From contig JAQNBH010000011.1 of assembly GCA_028752905.1 (NCBI GenBank), forward strand, positions 28,796,678-28,860,677: a stretch of DNA of 64,000 nucleotides. The letters are read 5' to 3'. Each line of letters opens with the position of its first letter. Positions within the stretch are counted from its first letter, which is position 1. Below, one piece after another: positions 34,153-44,723 of this stretch. This DNA is from Cladorhizidae sp. MBARI D1340-BT2 (Eukaryota; Porifera; Demospongiae; Poecilosclerida; Cladorhizidae). A model generated the notes under the pieces. The model saw nothing but the letters and a program-made list of their open reading frames with translations, ran no database searches and was not told the DNA's origin. A program made the translations under genes and the position numbers.

Positions 34153-34223
34153 TAGTAATTTTTTCTCTCCAGGACCACAGGGTGGCAGGTACAAACATAT
34201 TAGGGAGCATAGGGTTCTAAGGG

Positions 34224-34227
34224 TTAA
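34224..34227. repeat. TTAA target duplication, right (palindromic element)
   Basis: TTAA after AGGGTTCTAAGGG; partner of 33263-33266. S3 coding tail resumes. Confidence 0.72.
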
Positions 34228-34321
34228 CTTCCCCTCCCCCAACTCCACAAGCACCGAGAAGAGATCAACTAGAATAAAGAGGCCTCCAGCATGGAAGACA
34301 TCAGGAGACTTTGTAATATAA
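34228..34321 (+). pseudogene. S3 polyprotein C-terminal end
   Basis: After the palindromic element the coding tail resumes with a basic stretch (RSTRIKRPPAWKTSGDFVI) and stops at TAA 34319-34321, about 50 bases before the 3' LTR. Short basic ends of this kind close many Ty3/gypsy polyproteins. The frame is not the one in use immediately before the insertion, so an additional small shift is likely. Confidence 0.65.
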
Positions 34322-34364
34322 TGAAGAAACTCAGCCCTCAACCATTCCAATGGGTTAATGACTT

Positions 34365-34373
34365 GGGGGGAGA
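34365..34373 (+). other. S3 polypurine tract
   Basis: GGGGGGAGA directly abuts the 3' LTR start at 34374, the expected plus-strand primer position, and supports the LTR boundary. Confidence 0.8.
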
Positions 34374-34515
34374 TAGAGAACATTGAATGATGCATATATA
34401 TATTTGATGATCATTACCTTGTTTATTTAGTTATATTCAACATTGATTTCATGTGAACATCTATTTTGATTGAGTTCCAATTACATGAGCAAATAGGATT
34501 ACTCCTTATTATTTA
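34374..34515 (+). repeat. S3 3' LTR (142 bp)
   Basis: Same as 28386-28527 apart from G for C at 34393 and G for A at 34471. Followed by AGAAG. Confidence 0.87.
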
Positions 34516-34520
34516 AGAAG
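34516..34520. repeat. S3 target-site duplication, right copy (AGAAG)
   Basis: Partner of 28381-28385. G2 integrase coding resumes through it. Confidence 0.88.
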
Positions 34521-35257
34521 GACTCTCACTATCCTGCAGGAGGCTGTCCGGGAAAATGAGGAAGAGTTTAAAGCTAAGACCTATGACGAGAGAGCCCAGG
34601 AGAGGCACCTGGAGCCTGGAGACATGGTATTATGCCATACACCGGGTCTTACTGGGAAGCTGCACAGTATTTGGGCGGGCCCCTATGAGGTGATTGCCAA
34701 GCTATCTGACACAAACTATAAGTTAGCTGTACCTGATAAGAGGTCCCACACCGAGGTAGTCCATATAAATAGGCTTAAGGAATGGAAGACCCCTACGGCC
34801 AGCCTCTTTCGGGTAGTGGTTGCTGATGAGAGTGGCGACTCCCCTGACCCAATTGGTAAGGTGAGATGGGTACACCTGTTCTAACGTCTGATCAGAAGAT
34901 TGAGCTACAAAAGCTCTTGGAAGAATTTTCAGATGTGGTCACCACTGAACTAGGGAAGGTTAGTGGGACTGAACATGTGATAGACACGGGTCAAGTCCAG
35001 CCCATCCGTACTGCTCCCAACAGAATTGCGCCAGTTTGGAGAGCTGAGCTGAAGGCTGAGATCCAGTCTCTGGTCAGGCAAGGTATCTTAGTGCCTACTA
35101 GAAGCCCCTGGTCCTCACCTATGGTGCCAGTTAGGAAGCTCACAGGGTTAATCAGGCATTGCATTGACTATAGGAAGCTTAACCATGAGACCAACGCCGA
35201 TCCCTACCAGATGCCTGTAGTGCAAGACCTCTTGGATGATGTCGCAGAGGCTACCTG
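34521..35257 (+). pseudogene. G2 integrase C-terminus and start of RT (truncated)
   Basis: LEPGDMVLCHTPGLTGKLHSIWAGPYEVI is the GPY-type C-terminal integrase domain, aligned with EPGSMVLLHTPSISASLESV of G1. HINRLKEW follows. A frameshift near 34860 separates this from the RT start (TTELGKVSGTEHVIDTGQ, VPTRSPWSSPMVPVRK, HCIDYRKLNHETNADPYQMP). RT stops after VAEAT at about 35257, well before the catalytic YxDD, where array A begins. The order integrase then RT is therefore seen directly in G2 as well. Confidence 0.88.
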
Positions 35258-37365
35258 ATTCAACCTAGGTATACCCAGGCAGCTGATGCAACCTAGGTAT
35301 ATCCAGGCAGTTGATGCAACCTAGATGAACTCAGGCAGTTGATGCAACCTAGGTATACCCAGACAGTTGATGCAAGCAAGGTATACCCAGGCAGTTTATC
35401 CAACCTGGGTATATACAGGCAGTTGATTCAACCTAGGTATACCCAGGCAGCTGATGCAACCTAGGTATAGCCAGGCAGTTGATACAACCAGGCAGTTGAT
35501 GCAACCTAGATATACTCAGGCTGCAACCTACGTATAGCCAGTCAATTGATGCAAACTAGGTATACCCAGGCATTTGATGCAACCAAGGTATACACAGGCA
35601 ATTGTTGCAACCTAGGTATACCCAGGTAGATGATGCAATTAGGTATACCCAAGCAGTGGATGCAACCTAGGTATACCCAGACATCTGATGCAACATAAGT
35701 ATACCCAGGCAGTTGATGTAAACTAGGTATACCCAGGCAGCTGATGTAACCTAAGTATACACAGGCAATGGATGCAACCTAGGTATAACCAGGCAGTTGA
35801 TGTAACCTAGGTATACCCAGGCAGTTGATGCAACCTAGGATGCCCAGGCAGCTGATATAACCTAGGTATACCCAGGCAGCTGATGTAACCTAAGTATACA
35901 CAGGCAATGGATGCAACCTAGGTATAACCAGGCAGTTGATGCAACCTAGGTATACCCAGGCAGTTGATGCAACCTAGGATACCCAGGCAACTGATACAAT
36001 CTAGGTATACCAAGGCAATAGATGGAACCTAGGTATACCCAGGCAGCTGATACAACCTAGGTTTACCCAGGCAGTTGATGCAACCTAGGTATACCAAGGT
36101 AGCTGATACAATCTAGGTATACCCAGGCAGCTGATACAATCTAGGTATACACAGGCAATTGATGGAACCTAGGTATACCCTGGCCGCTGATACAACCTAG
36201 GTATACCCAGGCAGTTGATGCAACTTAGGTATATCCAGAGAGCTGATGCAACATAGGTATACCCAGGCAGTTGATGCAACCTAGGTATACCCAGGCAGCT
36301 GATGTAACCTAAGAATACACAGGCAATGGATGCAACCGAGGTATAGCCAGGCATCTGATGCATACTAGGTATACTCTAGCAATTGATGCAACCTAGGTAT
36401 ACCCAGGCAGCTGATGCAACCTAAGTATACCTAGGAAGCTGATACAACCTAGGTATACTCAGACAGTTGATGCAACCTAGGTGTACCCAGGCAGCTGATA
36501 CAATCAAGGTATACCCAGGCAATTGATGGAACCTAGGTATACCCAGGCAGCTGATTACAACCTAGGTATACTCAGGCAGTTAATGCAACCTAGGTATACC
36601 AAGGCATCTGATACAATCTAGGTATACCCAGGCAATTGATGCAATCTCGGTATACCCAGGCGGCTGATACAACCTAGGTATACCCAGGCAGCTGATACAA
36701 CCTAGGTATACCCAGGCAATTGATGCAACCTAGGTATACACAGGCATCTGATACAACCTAGGTATATCCAGGCAATTGATGCAACCTAGGTATATTCAGG
36801 CAGTTGATGCAACCTAGGTATACCCAGGTAGTTGATACAACCTAGGTATACCCAGGCAGTTGATGCAACCTAGGATACCCAGGAAGCTGATACAATCTAG
36901 GTATACCCAGGCAATTGATGGAACCTAGGTATACCCAGGCAGCTAATACAACCTAGGTATACCCAGGCAGTTGATGCAACCTAGGTATACCAAGGTAGCT
37001 GATACAATCTAGGTATACCCAGGCAGCTGATACAATCTAGGTATACCCAGGCAATGGATGGAACCTAGGTATACCCTGGCAGCTGATACAACCTAGGTAT
37101 ACCCAGGCAGTTGATGCAACCTACGTATATCCAGGCAGCTGCTACAATCTAGGTATACCCAGGCAATTGATGGAACCTAGGTATACCCAGGCAGCTGAAG
37201 CAACCTAGGTATACACAGACAGCTGATACAATCTAGGTATACCCAGGCAATTGATGCAATCTAGGTATAACCAGGCAGCTGATACAACCTAGGTATACCC
37301 AGGCAGATGATACAACCTAGGTATACCCAGGCAGTTGATGCAACCTAGGTATACCCAGGCAGTTG
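35256..37365. repeat. Satellite array A, segment 3
   Basis: 28-bp repeats from the G2 truncation point to the boundary with array B. Variant order resembles that of 12450-14200 and 23560-24765 (for example the TATACTCAGG-CTGCAACC short unit near 35511). A 60-70-bp local duplication (GATGTAACCTAAGTATACAC units) is visible around 35720-35930. No gene. Confidence 0.95.
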
Positions 37366-37416
37366 GTTTGCATCAAGACATGAACTCTGGTGTGCATCAA
37401 GCCATGAACTCTGGTG

Positions 37417-40234
37417 TGCATCAAGAGATGAATTCTGGTGTGTTACCTTCATGAAGTCTATAACTAGCCATGAACTATAAATGTCTCAAGCCATGAACTC
37501 TGGTATACATCAAGCCATGAACTCTGGTGTGCATCAAGCCATGAACTTTGGTGTGCATCGAGCTAAGAACGATTATGTGCATGAAGCCATGAACTCTGGT
37601 GTAGGTCAAGCCATGAACTCTGGTGTGCATCAAGCCATAAACTCTGGTTTGCATCAAGCCATGAACTCTGGTGTGCATCAAGCCATAAATTTTGGTATGC
37701 ATCAAGCTATGAAAACTGTTGTGTAGCAAGACATGAACTCTGGTGTGTAGCAGTCATGAACTCTCTATCAAGCCATGAAGTCAGGCGTCTAAAGCCATGA
37801 ACTCTGGTGTGTTTCAAGCCATGAACTCTGGTGTACTTCAAGCCATGAACACGGGTGTGTATCAAGCTATTAACTCTGGTTTGCATCAAGCCATGAACTC
37901 TGGTATGTAGTAAGGCATGAACGCTGGCGTGCATCAAGCCAGTAACTCTGGTGTGTATCAAGCTAAGAATTGTGGTCTGTAGCAAGACATGAACTCTGGT
38001 GTGTAGCAGTCATGAACTCTGTATCAAGCCATGAACTCTGGTGTGTAGCAACTCTTGAACACTGGTATGTTAAGCCTTGAAATCTGGTGTGCAACAAGTC
38101 ATGATCTCTGGTGTGCATCAAACCATGAACTCAGGTGTGCATCAAGCTATGAACACTGGCATGCAGCAAGCTATGAACTCTGATGTGTATCAAGCTATGT
38201 ATGAACTATGATGTGTAGCAAGACATGAACTCTGGTGTATATCAGTCATTAACTCTGTATCAAGCCATGAACACTTGTGTCTTAAGCCATGAACTCTGGA
38301 GTGTGTCAAGCCATGAACTCTGGTGTGCATCAAGCCATGAACTCTGGTGTGCATCAAGCCATGAACTCTGGTCTGTATCAAGCTATATGAACTCTGGTGT
38401 GTAGCAAAACATGAATTCTAGTGTGTATCAAGCTATGAACTCCAGTCTCTATCAAGCTATATGAATTCTGGTGTGTAGCAAGACATGAACCCTGGTGTGC
38501 ATCAAGCCATGAACTCTGGCGGGTATCAAGCTATGAACTCTGGTCTGTATCAAGCTATCAACTCGGGTGTGTAGCAAGTTATGAGGTCTTGTGTGTAGCA
38601 GTCATGAACTCTGTATCAAGCCATGAAGTCTGGCGTCTCAAGCCATGAACTCTGGTGTGTTTCAAGCCATGAACTCTGGTGTGCATCAAGCCATGAACTC
38701 TGGTGTGTATCAAGCTATTAACTCTGGTGTGCATCAACCTATGAACTCTGGTGTGCATCAAGCCATGAACTCTGGTGTGCATCAAGCCATGAACTCTGGT
38801 GTGAAGCAAGCCATGAACTCTGGTGTGCATCAAGAGATGAATTCTGGTGTGTTACCTTCATGAAGTCTATAACTAGCCATGAACTATAAATGTCTCAAGC
38901 CATGAACTCTGGCGTACATCAAGCCATGAACTCTGGTGTGCATCAAGCCATGAACTTTGGTGTGCATCGAGCTAAGAACGATTATGTGCATGAAGCCATG
39001 AACTCTGGTGTAGTTCAAGCCATGAACTCTGGTGTGCATCAAGCCATGAACTCTGGTTTGCATCAAGCCATGAACTCTGGTGTGCATCAAGCCATAAATT
39101 TTGGTATGCATCCAGCTATGAAAACTGTTGTGTAGCAAGACATGAACTCTGGTGTGTAGCAGTCATGAACTCTCTATCAAGCCATGAAGTCGGGCGTCTA
39201 AAGCCATGAACTCTGGTGTGTTTCAAGCCATGAACTCTGGTGTACTTCAAGCCATGAACACGGGTGTGTATCAAGCTATTAACTCTGGTTTGCATCAAGC
39301 CATGAACTCTGGTATGTAGTAAGGCATGAACGCTGGCGTGCATCAAGCCAGTAACTCTGGTGTGTATCAAGCTAAGAATTGTGGTCTGTAGCAAGACATG
39401 AACTCTGGTGTGTAGCAGTCATGAACTCTGTATCAAGCCATGAACTCTGGTGTGTAGCAACTCTTGAACACTGGTATGTTAAGCCTTGAACTCTGGTGTG
39501 CAACAAGTCATGATCTCTGGTGTGCATCAAACCATGAACTCAGGTGTGCATCAAGCTATGAACACTGGCATGCAGCAAGCTATGAACTCTGATGTGTATC
39601 AAGCTATGTATGAACTATGATGTGTAGCAAGACATGAACTCTGGTGTATATCAGTCATTAACTCTGTATCAAGCCATGAACACTGGTGTCTTAAGCCATG
39701 AACTCTGGAGTGTGTCAAGCCATGAACTCTGGTGTGCATCAAGCCATGAACTCTGGTGTGCATCAAGCCATGAACTCTGGTCTGTATCAAGCTATATGAA
39801 CTCTGGTGTGTAGCAAAACATGAATTCTAGTGTGTATCAAGCTATGAACTCCAGTCTCTATCAAGCTATATGAATTCTGGTGTGTAGCAAGACATGAACC
39901 CTGGTGTGCATCAAGCCATGAACTCTGACGGGTATCAAGCTATGAACTCTGGTCTGTATCAAGCTATCAACTCGGGTGTGTAGCAAGTTATGAGGTCTTA
40001 TGTGTAGCAGTCATGAACTCTGTATCAAGCCATGAAGTCTGGCGTCTCAAGCCATGAACTCTGGTGTGTTTCAAGCCATGAACTCTGGTGTGCATCAAGC
40101 CATGAACTCTGGTGTGTATCAAGCTATTAACTCCGGTGTGCATCAACCTATGAACTCTGGTGTGCATCAAGCCATGAACTCTGGTGTGCATCAAGCCATG
40201 AACTCTGGTGTGAAGCAAGCCATGAACTCTGGCG
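37417..40234. repeat. Array B tandem duplication, 1409-bp unit, two copies
   Basis: Copies at about 37417-38825 and 38826-40234 are nearly identical, with a constant 1409-bp offset. Both begin with an unusual non-repeat-like piece (GTTACCTTCATGAAGTCTAT) found again near 55990. Differences are scattered single bases (for example GGTATACATC versus GGCGTACATC). Confidence 0.88.
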
Positions 40235-40953
40235 TGTATCAAGCTATGAATTCTTGTCTATAGCAACACATGAACTCTGGTGTGTAGCAGTTATGAACTC
40301 CGTTTGAGGCAATGAAATCTAGTGTGCAGCAAGCCTTGTGTGTTAAGCCATGTACTCTGGTGTGTACCAAGCCATGAACTTTGGTTTGCATCGAGCCATG
40401 AACTCTGGTGTGCTTCAAGCCATGAACACTGGTGTGTATCAAGCTATTAACTCTGGTGAGCATCAAGTCATGAACTCTGGTGTGCAACAAGCCATGAACT
40501 CTGGTGTGCATCAAGCCATGAACTCTGGTATGTAGTAAGGCATGAACTCTGGCGTGTAGTAAGGCATGAACTCTGGCGTGCATCAAGCCAGTAACTCTGG
40601 TGTGTATCAAGCTAAGAATTCTGGTCTGTAGCAAGACATGAACTCTGGTGTGTAGCAATCATGAACTCTGTATCAAGCCATGACTCTGGTGTGTAGCAAC
40701 CTTTGAACACTGGTATGTTAAGCCTTGAACTCTGGTGTGCAACAAGTCATGATCTCTGGTGTGCATCAAACCATGAACTCAGGTGTGCATCAAGCTATGA
40801 ACACTGGCATGCAGCAAGCTATGAACTCTGATGTGTATCAAGCTATGTATGAACTATGATGTGTAGCAAGACATGAACTCTGGTGTGTAGCAGTCATGAA
40901 CTCTGTATCAAGCCATGAACTCTGGTGTGCAGCAAACCATGAATGCTGGTGTG

Positions 40954-40957
40954 TTAA
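40954..40957. repeat. TTAA target duplication, left (1.6-kb element copy 1)
   Basis: Array B variant GGTGTGTTAAGCC supplies the TTAA. Uninterrupted sites of this variant are seen near 51684 and 52780. Confidence 0.88.
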
Positions 40958-42569
40958 GGGGGGACTATGCATCAAAACCACAAAATAGTTGTACCTATTT
41001 CTAATTGTCATAACTTTTTTTCTCTTTCGTCTACACAAGTATTTATGATACAAAGTCTTTATTATTCTGTGTTTGTTTTTATAAAGTGTTAATATCTCTA
41101 TATAATTTTCTCAGAAGATACATGCAGAAACATCGAGGTGACTCCAAGATATTTGTGGCAGACATAGCTGCCTAATGATTTGAAGTTATTTACTCATAAT
41201 TGGTGTGTGGGTTGCTAAGAAGTGTCTCAGTGATATTCATGGAGCAAAGTTAACATATGTTGTCATGTTGATTAGTTACACACTTACAGAGTCTGAAAAA
41301 CTGATAAAAACGAGAGGCCACCTCTTCTTACTAACATCTCTTGGCAATCCTTGCAGTAAACAAAAATCTGATTCATGGGTATCACAGAGTACTAAAAGAG
41401 CTCTAAAATGACATACATAGCCTAAAAATTGAGCAAACGTTTTTAAAGTTATTCTCGCAACAAAAATATTACCATTAATTATGGGAATAAGCATTCCAAG
41501 TTTGGAAAATGAAATGTTTGAGTTAGCACTGAAATAACTTGACAAAATATGTTCTTTTACAATTTTTAGCAATTCCTTAATCTGTTTTTTTTTACTTCCG
41601 TGACTCTTGGGTTTTTCTGTGCCTATATCTACATGTAAGAAAGAAAAATATGATGAAAATTGTTATGGAACTTTCCTTTACAGCTGAATGTTTTTGCATG
41701 TCAAAGAAATGTATGATGAAGTAGATCCACCATAACTTTGAAAGAAGCATCCTATGTCTCCAAAACTTTGGAAATAGCAAGTAGATAGATGCAACAACAG
41801 TTTGAACTGATTTCATGTGTAGTCGCCAGGGGTGTGTGTGGGGGGAGGGGGGTGGGGGGAACTTAGTATATGCAGGTCATTTTATTCCCTATTTCCTTAT
41901 GCTTTGTTCCTAATGATATGTTAAATGTCTCAGCAGACATATTTTCTGGGAAGATACATCAAGATCCCTAAATAAGTTGATCTATCCTGCCTAATGATAT
42001 GTTGAATGTCCCTGCAGACATATTTTCTCGGAAGATACATCAAGATCCCTAAATAAGTTGATCTATCTTGCAGTACAATTCATAACTGCCCTAATTAACA
42101 AGACCAAAGTCCCAGATTTTGTCAACTGATAGAGAAGGCCCTTATCTACAACATGTGAACAGATTATTAATAAATGTAGTGGATTTTCACTGGCAGGCCA
42201 CCGCTTTGGCAACTGGAAAACACCAGGAAAAATCCCAAACCTTACCACTTCAAATTACCATAACTTGCTAATACTTAGAGTACTCAAAATTTTGGCAAAT
42301 ACAAAAGACAGATAATTAGAATGGCTACCCGGTGATAAATAATTATCTTTTTTGGGTTAAGTGTAGCCAAGTTATGAGCTATACGGCAAAAGAACAAGAT
42401 TTTGGGGGGGAAATTAGAAACATATAGATCAAATTAGGGCAAATATCATGCAAGATGTGTCCTCTTTGTAGTTTCTTGATCTGTTACATGGGGGGGAAAA
42501 GTGTTTGCCAGAAGAAGGGGGGGGAAAAGGGAAAAAAGAAAGCTCGAATTTTGGAGGCATAGCCCCCCC
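40958..42569. mobile_element. TTAA-flanked non-autonomous DNA element, copy 1 (1612 bp)
   Basis: Begins GGGGGGACTATGC and ends GCATAGCCCCCC(C), inverted termini of 13 bp with one mismatch, flanked by TTAA on both sides within array B. The interior is AT-rich unique sequence with an 81-bp direct duplication (41911-42071) and G-runs near the right end. Open frames inside are short (under 100 codons), resemble nothing recognised, and are not called. TTAA targets are used by piggyBac and Kolobok elements; the GGG terminus does not look like the usual CCC(T) piggyBac end, so the superfamily is left open. Confidence 0.85.
41911..42071. repeat. 81-bp direct duplication inside the TTAA element
   Basis: TAATGATATGTTAAATGTCT and TAATGATATGTTGAATGTCC start two tandem copies, 81 bases apart, each containing GCAGACATATTTTCT and GATACATCAAGATCCC. 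Present in both element copies (second near 45677-45837). Confidence 0.92.
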
Positions 42570-44723
42570 TTAAGCCATGTACTCTGGTGTGTACCAAGCC
42601 ATAAACTCTGGTATGCATCAAGCCATGAACTCTGGTGTGTATCAAGCGATGAATTCTGGTGTGTAGCAAGACATGAACTCTGGTGTGTAGCAGTCATGAA
42701 CTCTGTATCAAGCCATGAACTCTGGTATGCAGCAAACCATGAAATTTAGTTTGCATCAAGCAATGAACTCTGGTGTGCATCAAGCCATGAACTCTGGTGT
42801 GCATCAAACCATGAAATTTAGTTTGCATGAAGCAATGAACTCCGGTGTGCATCAAGCCATGAACTCTGGTGTGCATCAAGCCATGAACTCTTGTGCGCAT
42901 CAAGCCATGAATTTTGGTATGCATCAAGCTATGAAAACTGTTGTGTAGCAAGACATGAACTCTGGTGTGTAGCAGTCATGAACTCTCTCTCAAGCCATGA
43001 AGTCAGGCGTCTAAAGCCATGAACTCTGGTGTGTTTCAAGCCATGAACTCTGGTGTACTTCAAGCCATGAATACTGGTGTGTATCAAGCTATTAACTCTG
43101 GTTTGCATCAAGCCATGAACTCTGGTATGTAGTAAGGCATGAATGCTGGCGTGCATCAAGCCAGTAACTCTGGTGTGTATCAAGCTAAGAATTGTGGTCT
43201 GTAGCAAGACATGAACTCTGGTGTGTAGCAGTCATGAACTCTGTATCAAGCCATGAACTCTGGTGTGTAGCAACTCTTGAACACTGGTATGTTAAGCCTT
43301 GAACTCTGGTGTGCAACAAGTCATGATCTCTGGTGTGCATCAAACCATGAACTCAGGTGTGCATCAAGCTATGAACACTGGCATGCAGCAAGCTATGAAC
43401 TCTGATGTGTATCAAGCTATGTATGAACTATGATGTGTAGCAAGACATGAACTCTGGTGTATATCAGTCATTAACTCTGTATCAAGCCATGAACACTGGT
43501 GTCTTAAGCCATGAACTCTGGAGTGTGTCAAGCCATGAACTCTGGTTTGCATCAAGCCATGAACTCTGGTGTGCATCAAGCCATGAACTCTGGTCTGTAT
43601 CAAGCTATATGAACTCTGGTGTGTAGCAAAACATGAATTCTAGTGTGTATCAAGCTATGAACTCCAGTCTCTATCAAGCTATATGAATTCTGGTGTGTAG
43701 CAAGACATGAACCCTGGTGTGCATCAAGCCATGAACTCTGGCGGGTATCAAGCTATGAACTCTGGTCTGTATCAAGCTATCAACTCGGGTGTGTAGCAAG
43801 TTATGATGTCTTGTGTGTAGCAGTCATGAACTCTGTATCAAGCCATGAACTCTGGCGTCTCAAGCCATGAACTCTGGTGTGTTTCAAGCCATGAACTCTG
43901 GTGTGCATCAAGCCATGAACTCTGTTGTGTATCAAGCTATTAACTCTGGTGTGCATCAACCTATGAACTCTGGTGTGCATCAAGCCATGAACTCTGGTGT
44001 GCATCAAGCCATGAACTCTGGTATGAAGCAAGCCATGAACTCTGGCGTGTATCAAGCTATGAATTCTTGTCTATAGCAACATATGAACTCTGGTGTGTAG
44101 CAGTTATGAACTCCGTATGAGGCAATGAAATCTAGTATGCAGCAAGCCTTGTGTGTTAAGCCATGTACTCTGGTGTGTACCAAGCCATGAACTTTGGTTT
44201 GCATCGAGCCATGAACTCTGGTGTGCTTCAAGCCATGAACACTGGTGTGTATCAAGCTATTAACTCTGGTGAGCATCAAGTCATGAGCTCTGGTGTGCAA
44301 CAAGCCATGAACTCTGGTGTGCATCAAGCCATGAACTCTGGTATGTAGTAAGGCATAAACTCTGGTGTGTAGTAAGGCATGAACTCTGGCGTGCATCAAG
44401 CCAGTAACTCTGGTGTGTATCAAGCTAAGAATTCTGGTCTGTAGCAAGACATGAACTCTGGTGTGTAGCAGTCATGAACTCTGTATCAAGCCATGAACTC
44501 TGGTGTGTAGCAACCTTTGAACACTGGTATGTTAAGCCTTGAACTCAGGTGTGCATCAAGCTATGAACACTGGCATGCAGCAAGCTATGAACTCTGATGT
44601 GTATCAAGCTATGTATGAACTATGATGTGTAGCAAGACATGAACTCTGGTGTGTAGCAGTCATGAACTCTGTATCAAGCCATGAACTCTGGTGTGCAGCA
44701 AACCATGAATGCTGGTGTGTTAA
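42570..44723. repeat. Satellite array B, segment 2
   Basis: 24-bp repeats between the two TTAA-element copies, starting with the TTAA duplication at 42570-42573 and ending with TTAA at 44720-44723. From about 42929 it repeats the 1.4-kb higher-order block seen at 37707 and 39116. No gene. Confidence 0.95.

Larger units (their letters stand above)
33267..34223. mobile_element. Palindromic non-autonomous element with TTAA duplications, piggyBac-like ends
   Basis: 957 bp between TTAA copies inside the S3 coding tail. Ends are inverted and similar: CTCTTAGACCCC on the left, CCCTTAGAACCC (reverse complement) on the right. A CCCT start next to TTAA fits piggyBac-type elements. Most of the interior is one long inverted repeat (about 33391-34152). 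No coding capacity: apparent open frames at 33441-33686 and on the opposite strand at 33905-34102 are the two arms of the palindrome read in mirror image. Left-end-specific 23-bp repeats lie at 33276-33298 and 33319-33341. Confidence 0.72.
28386..34515 (+). mobile_element. S3: Ty3/gypsy LTR retrotransposon with C2H2-like Gag, nested in G2
   Basis: 6130 bp with 142-bp LTRs, AGAAG target duplications, a polypurine tract, and a gag-protease-RT-RNase H-integrase order (standard Ty3/gypsy, unlike G1 and G2). The N-terminal Cys/His Gag motif, CVDD-type RT and YSNWPIV integrase resemble elements often annotated as K02A2.6-like in aquatic invertebrates. The coding region has a nonsense change, several frameshifts and a 957-bp palindromic insertion. 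The two LTRs differ at two visible sites (28405/34393 and 28483/34471). The sequence just after the 5' LTR is complementary to its own LTR (see the self-priming site). Confidence 0.9.
24766..35257 (+). mobile_element. G2: 3'-truncated Gmr1-like Ty3/gypsy element, interrupted by S3
   Basis: It has one 412-bp 5' LTR, a primer site identical to that of G1, and a gag-protease-integrase-RT order like G1. Coding similarity to G1 is clear throughout (for example TTAYHPQTNGIL and HINRLKEW). It stops abruptly inside the RT fingers region at about 35257, where array A resumes; the rest of RT, RNase H and the 3' LTR are absent. S3 is inserted within the integrase and its 5-bp target duplication keeps the frame of the two halves. 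The base block before the LTR is CCTAG (24761-24765), but with no 3' LTR the target duplication cannot be checked. Confidence 0.92.
37366..40957. repeat. Satellite array B, segment 1 (24-bp tandem repeat)
   Basis: Unit GTGCATCAAGCCATGAACTC plus TGGT, 24 bp. It is unrelated overall to array A apart from a short shared motif. Because 24 is a multiple of three, four of six frames stay open (VHQAMNSG, ASSHELWC, and two on the minus strand), giving many false open frames of 60-140 codons. Variant units with TAG (GTGTGTAGCAAG) close the main frame repeatedly. No gene seen. Confidence 0.97.

Noticed and set aside
33263..34321. S3 frame continuing directly across the TTAA insertion
   Set aside because: The TTAA falls in different codon phases on the two sides, so at least one more small shift is present. 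The element call rests on the TTAA and the inverted ends, not on frame.
41276..41572. 98-codon and shorter open frames inside the 1612-bp TTAA element
   Set aside because: AT-rich, unrecognised, and their length changes between the two copies (98 versus 81 codons), so coding is not supported.
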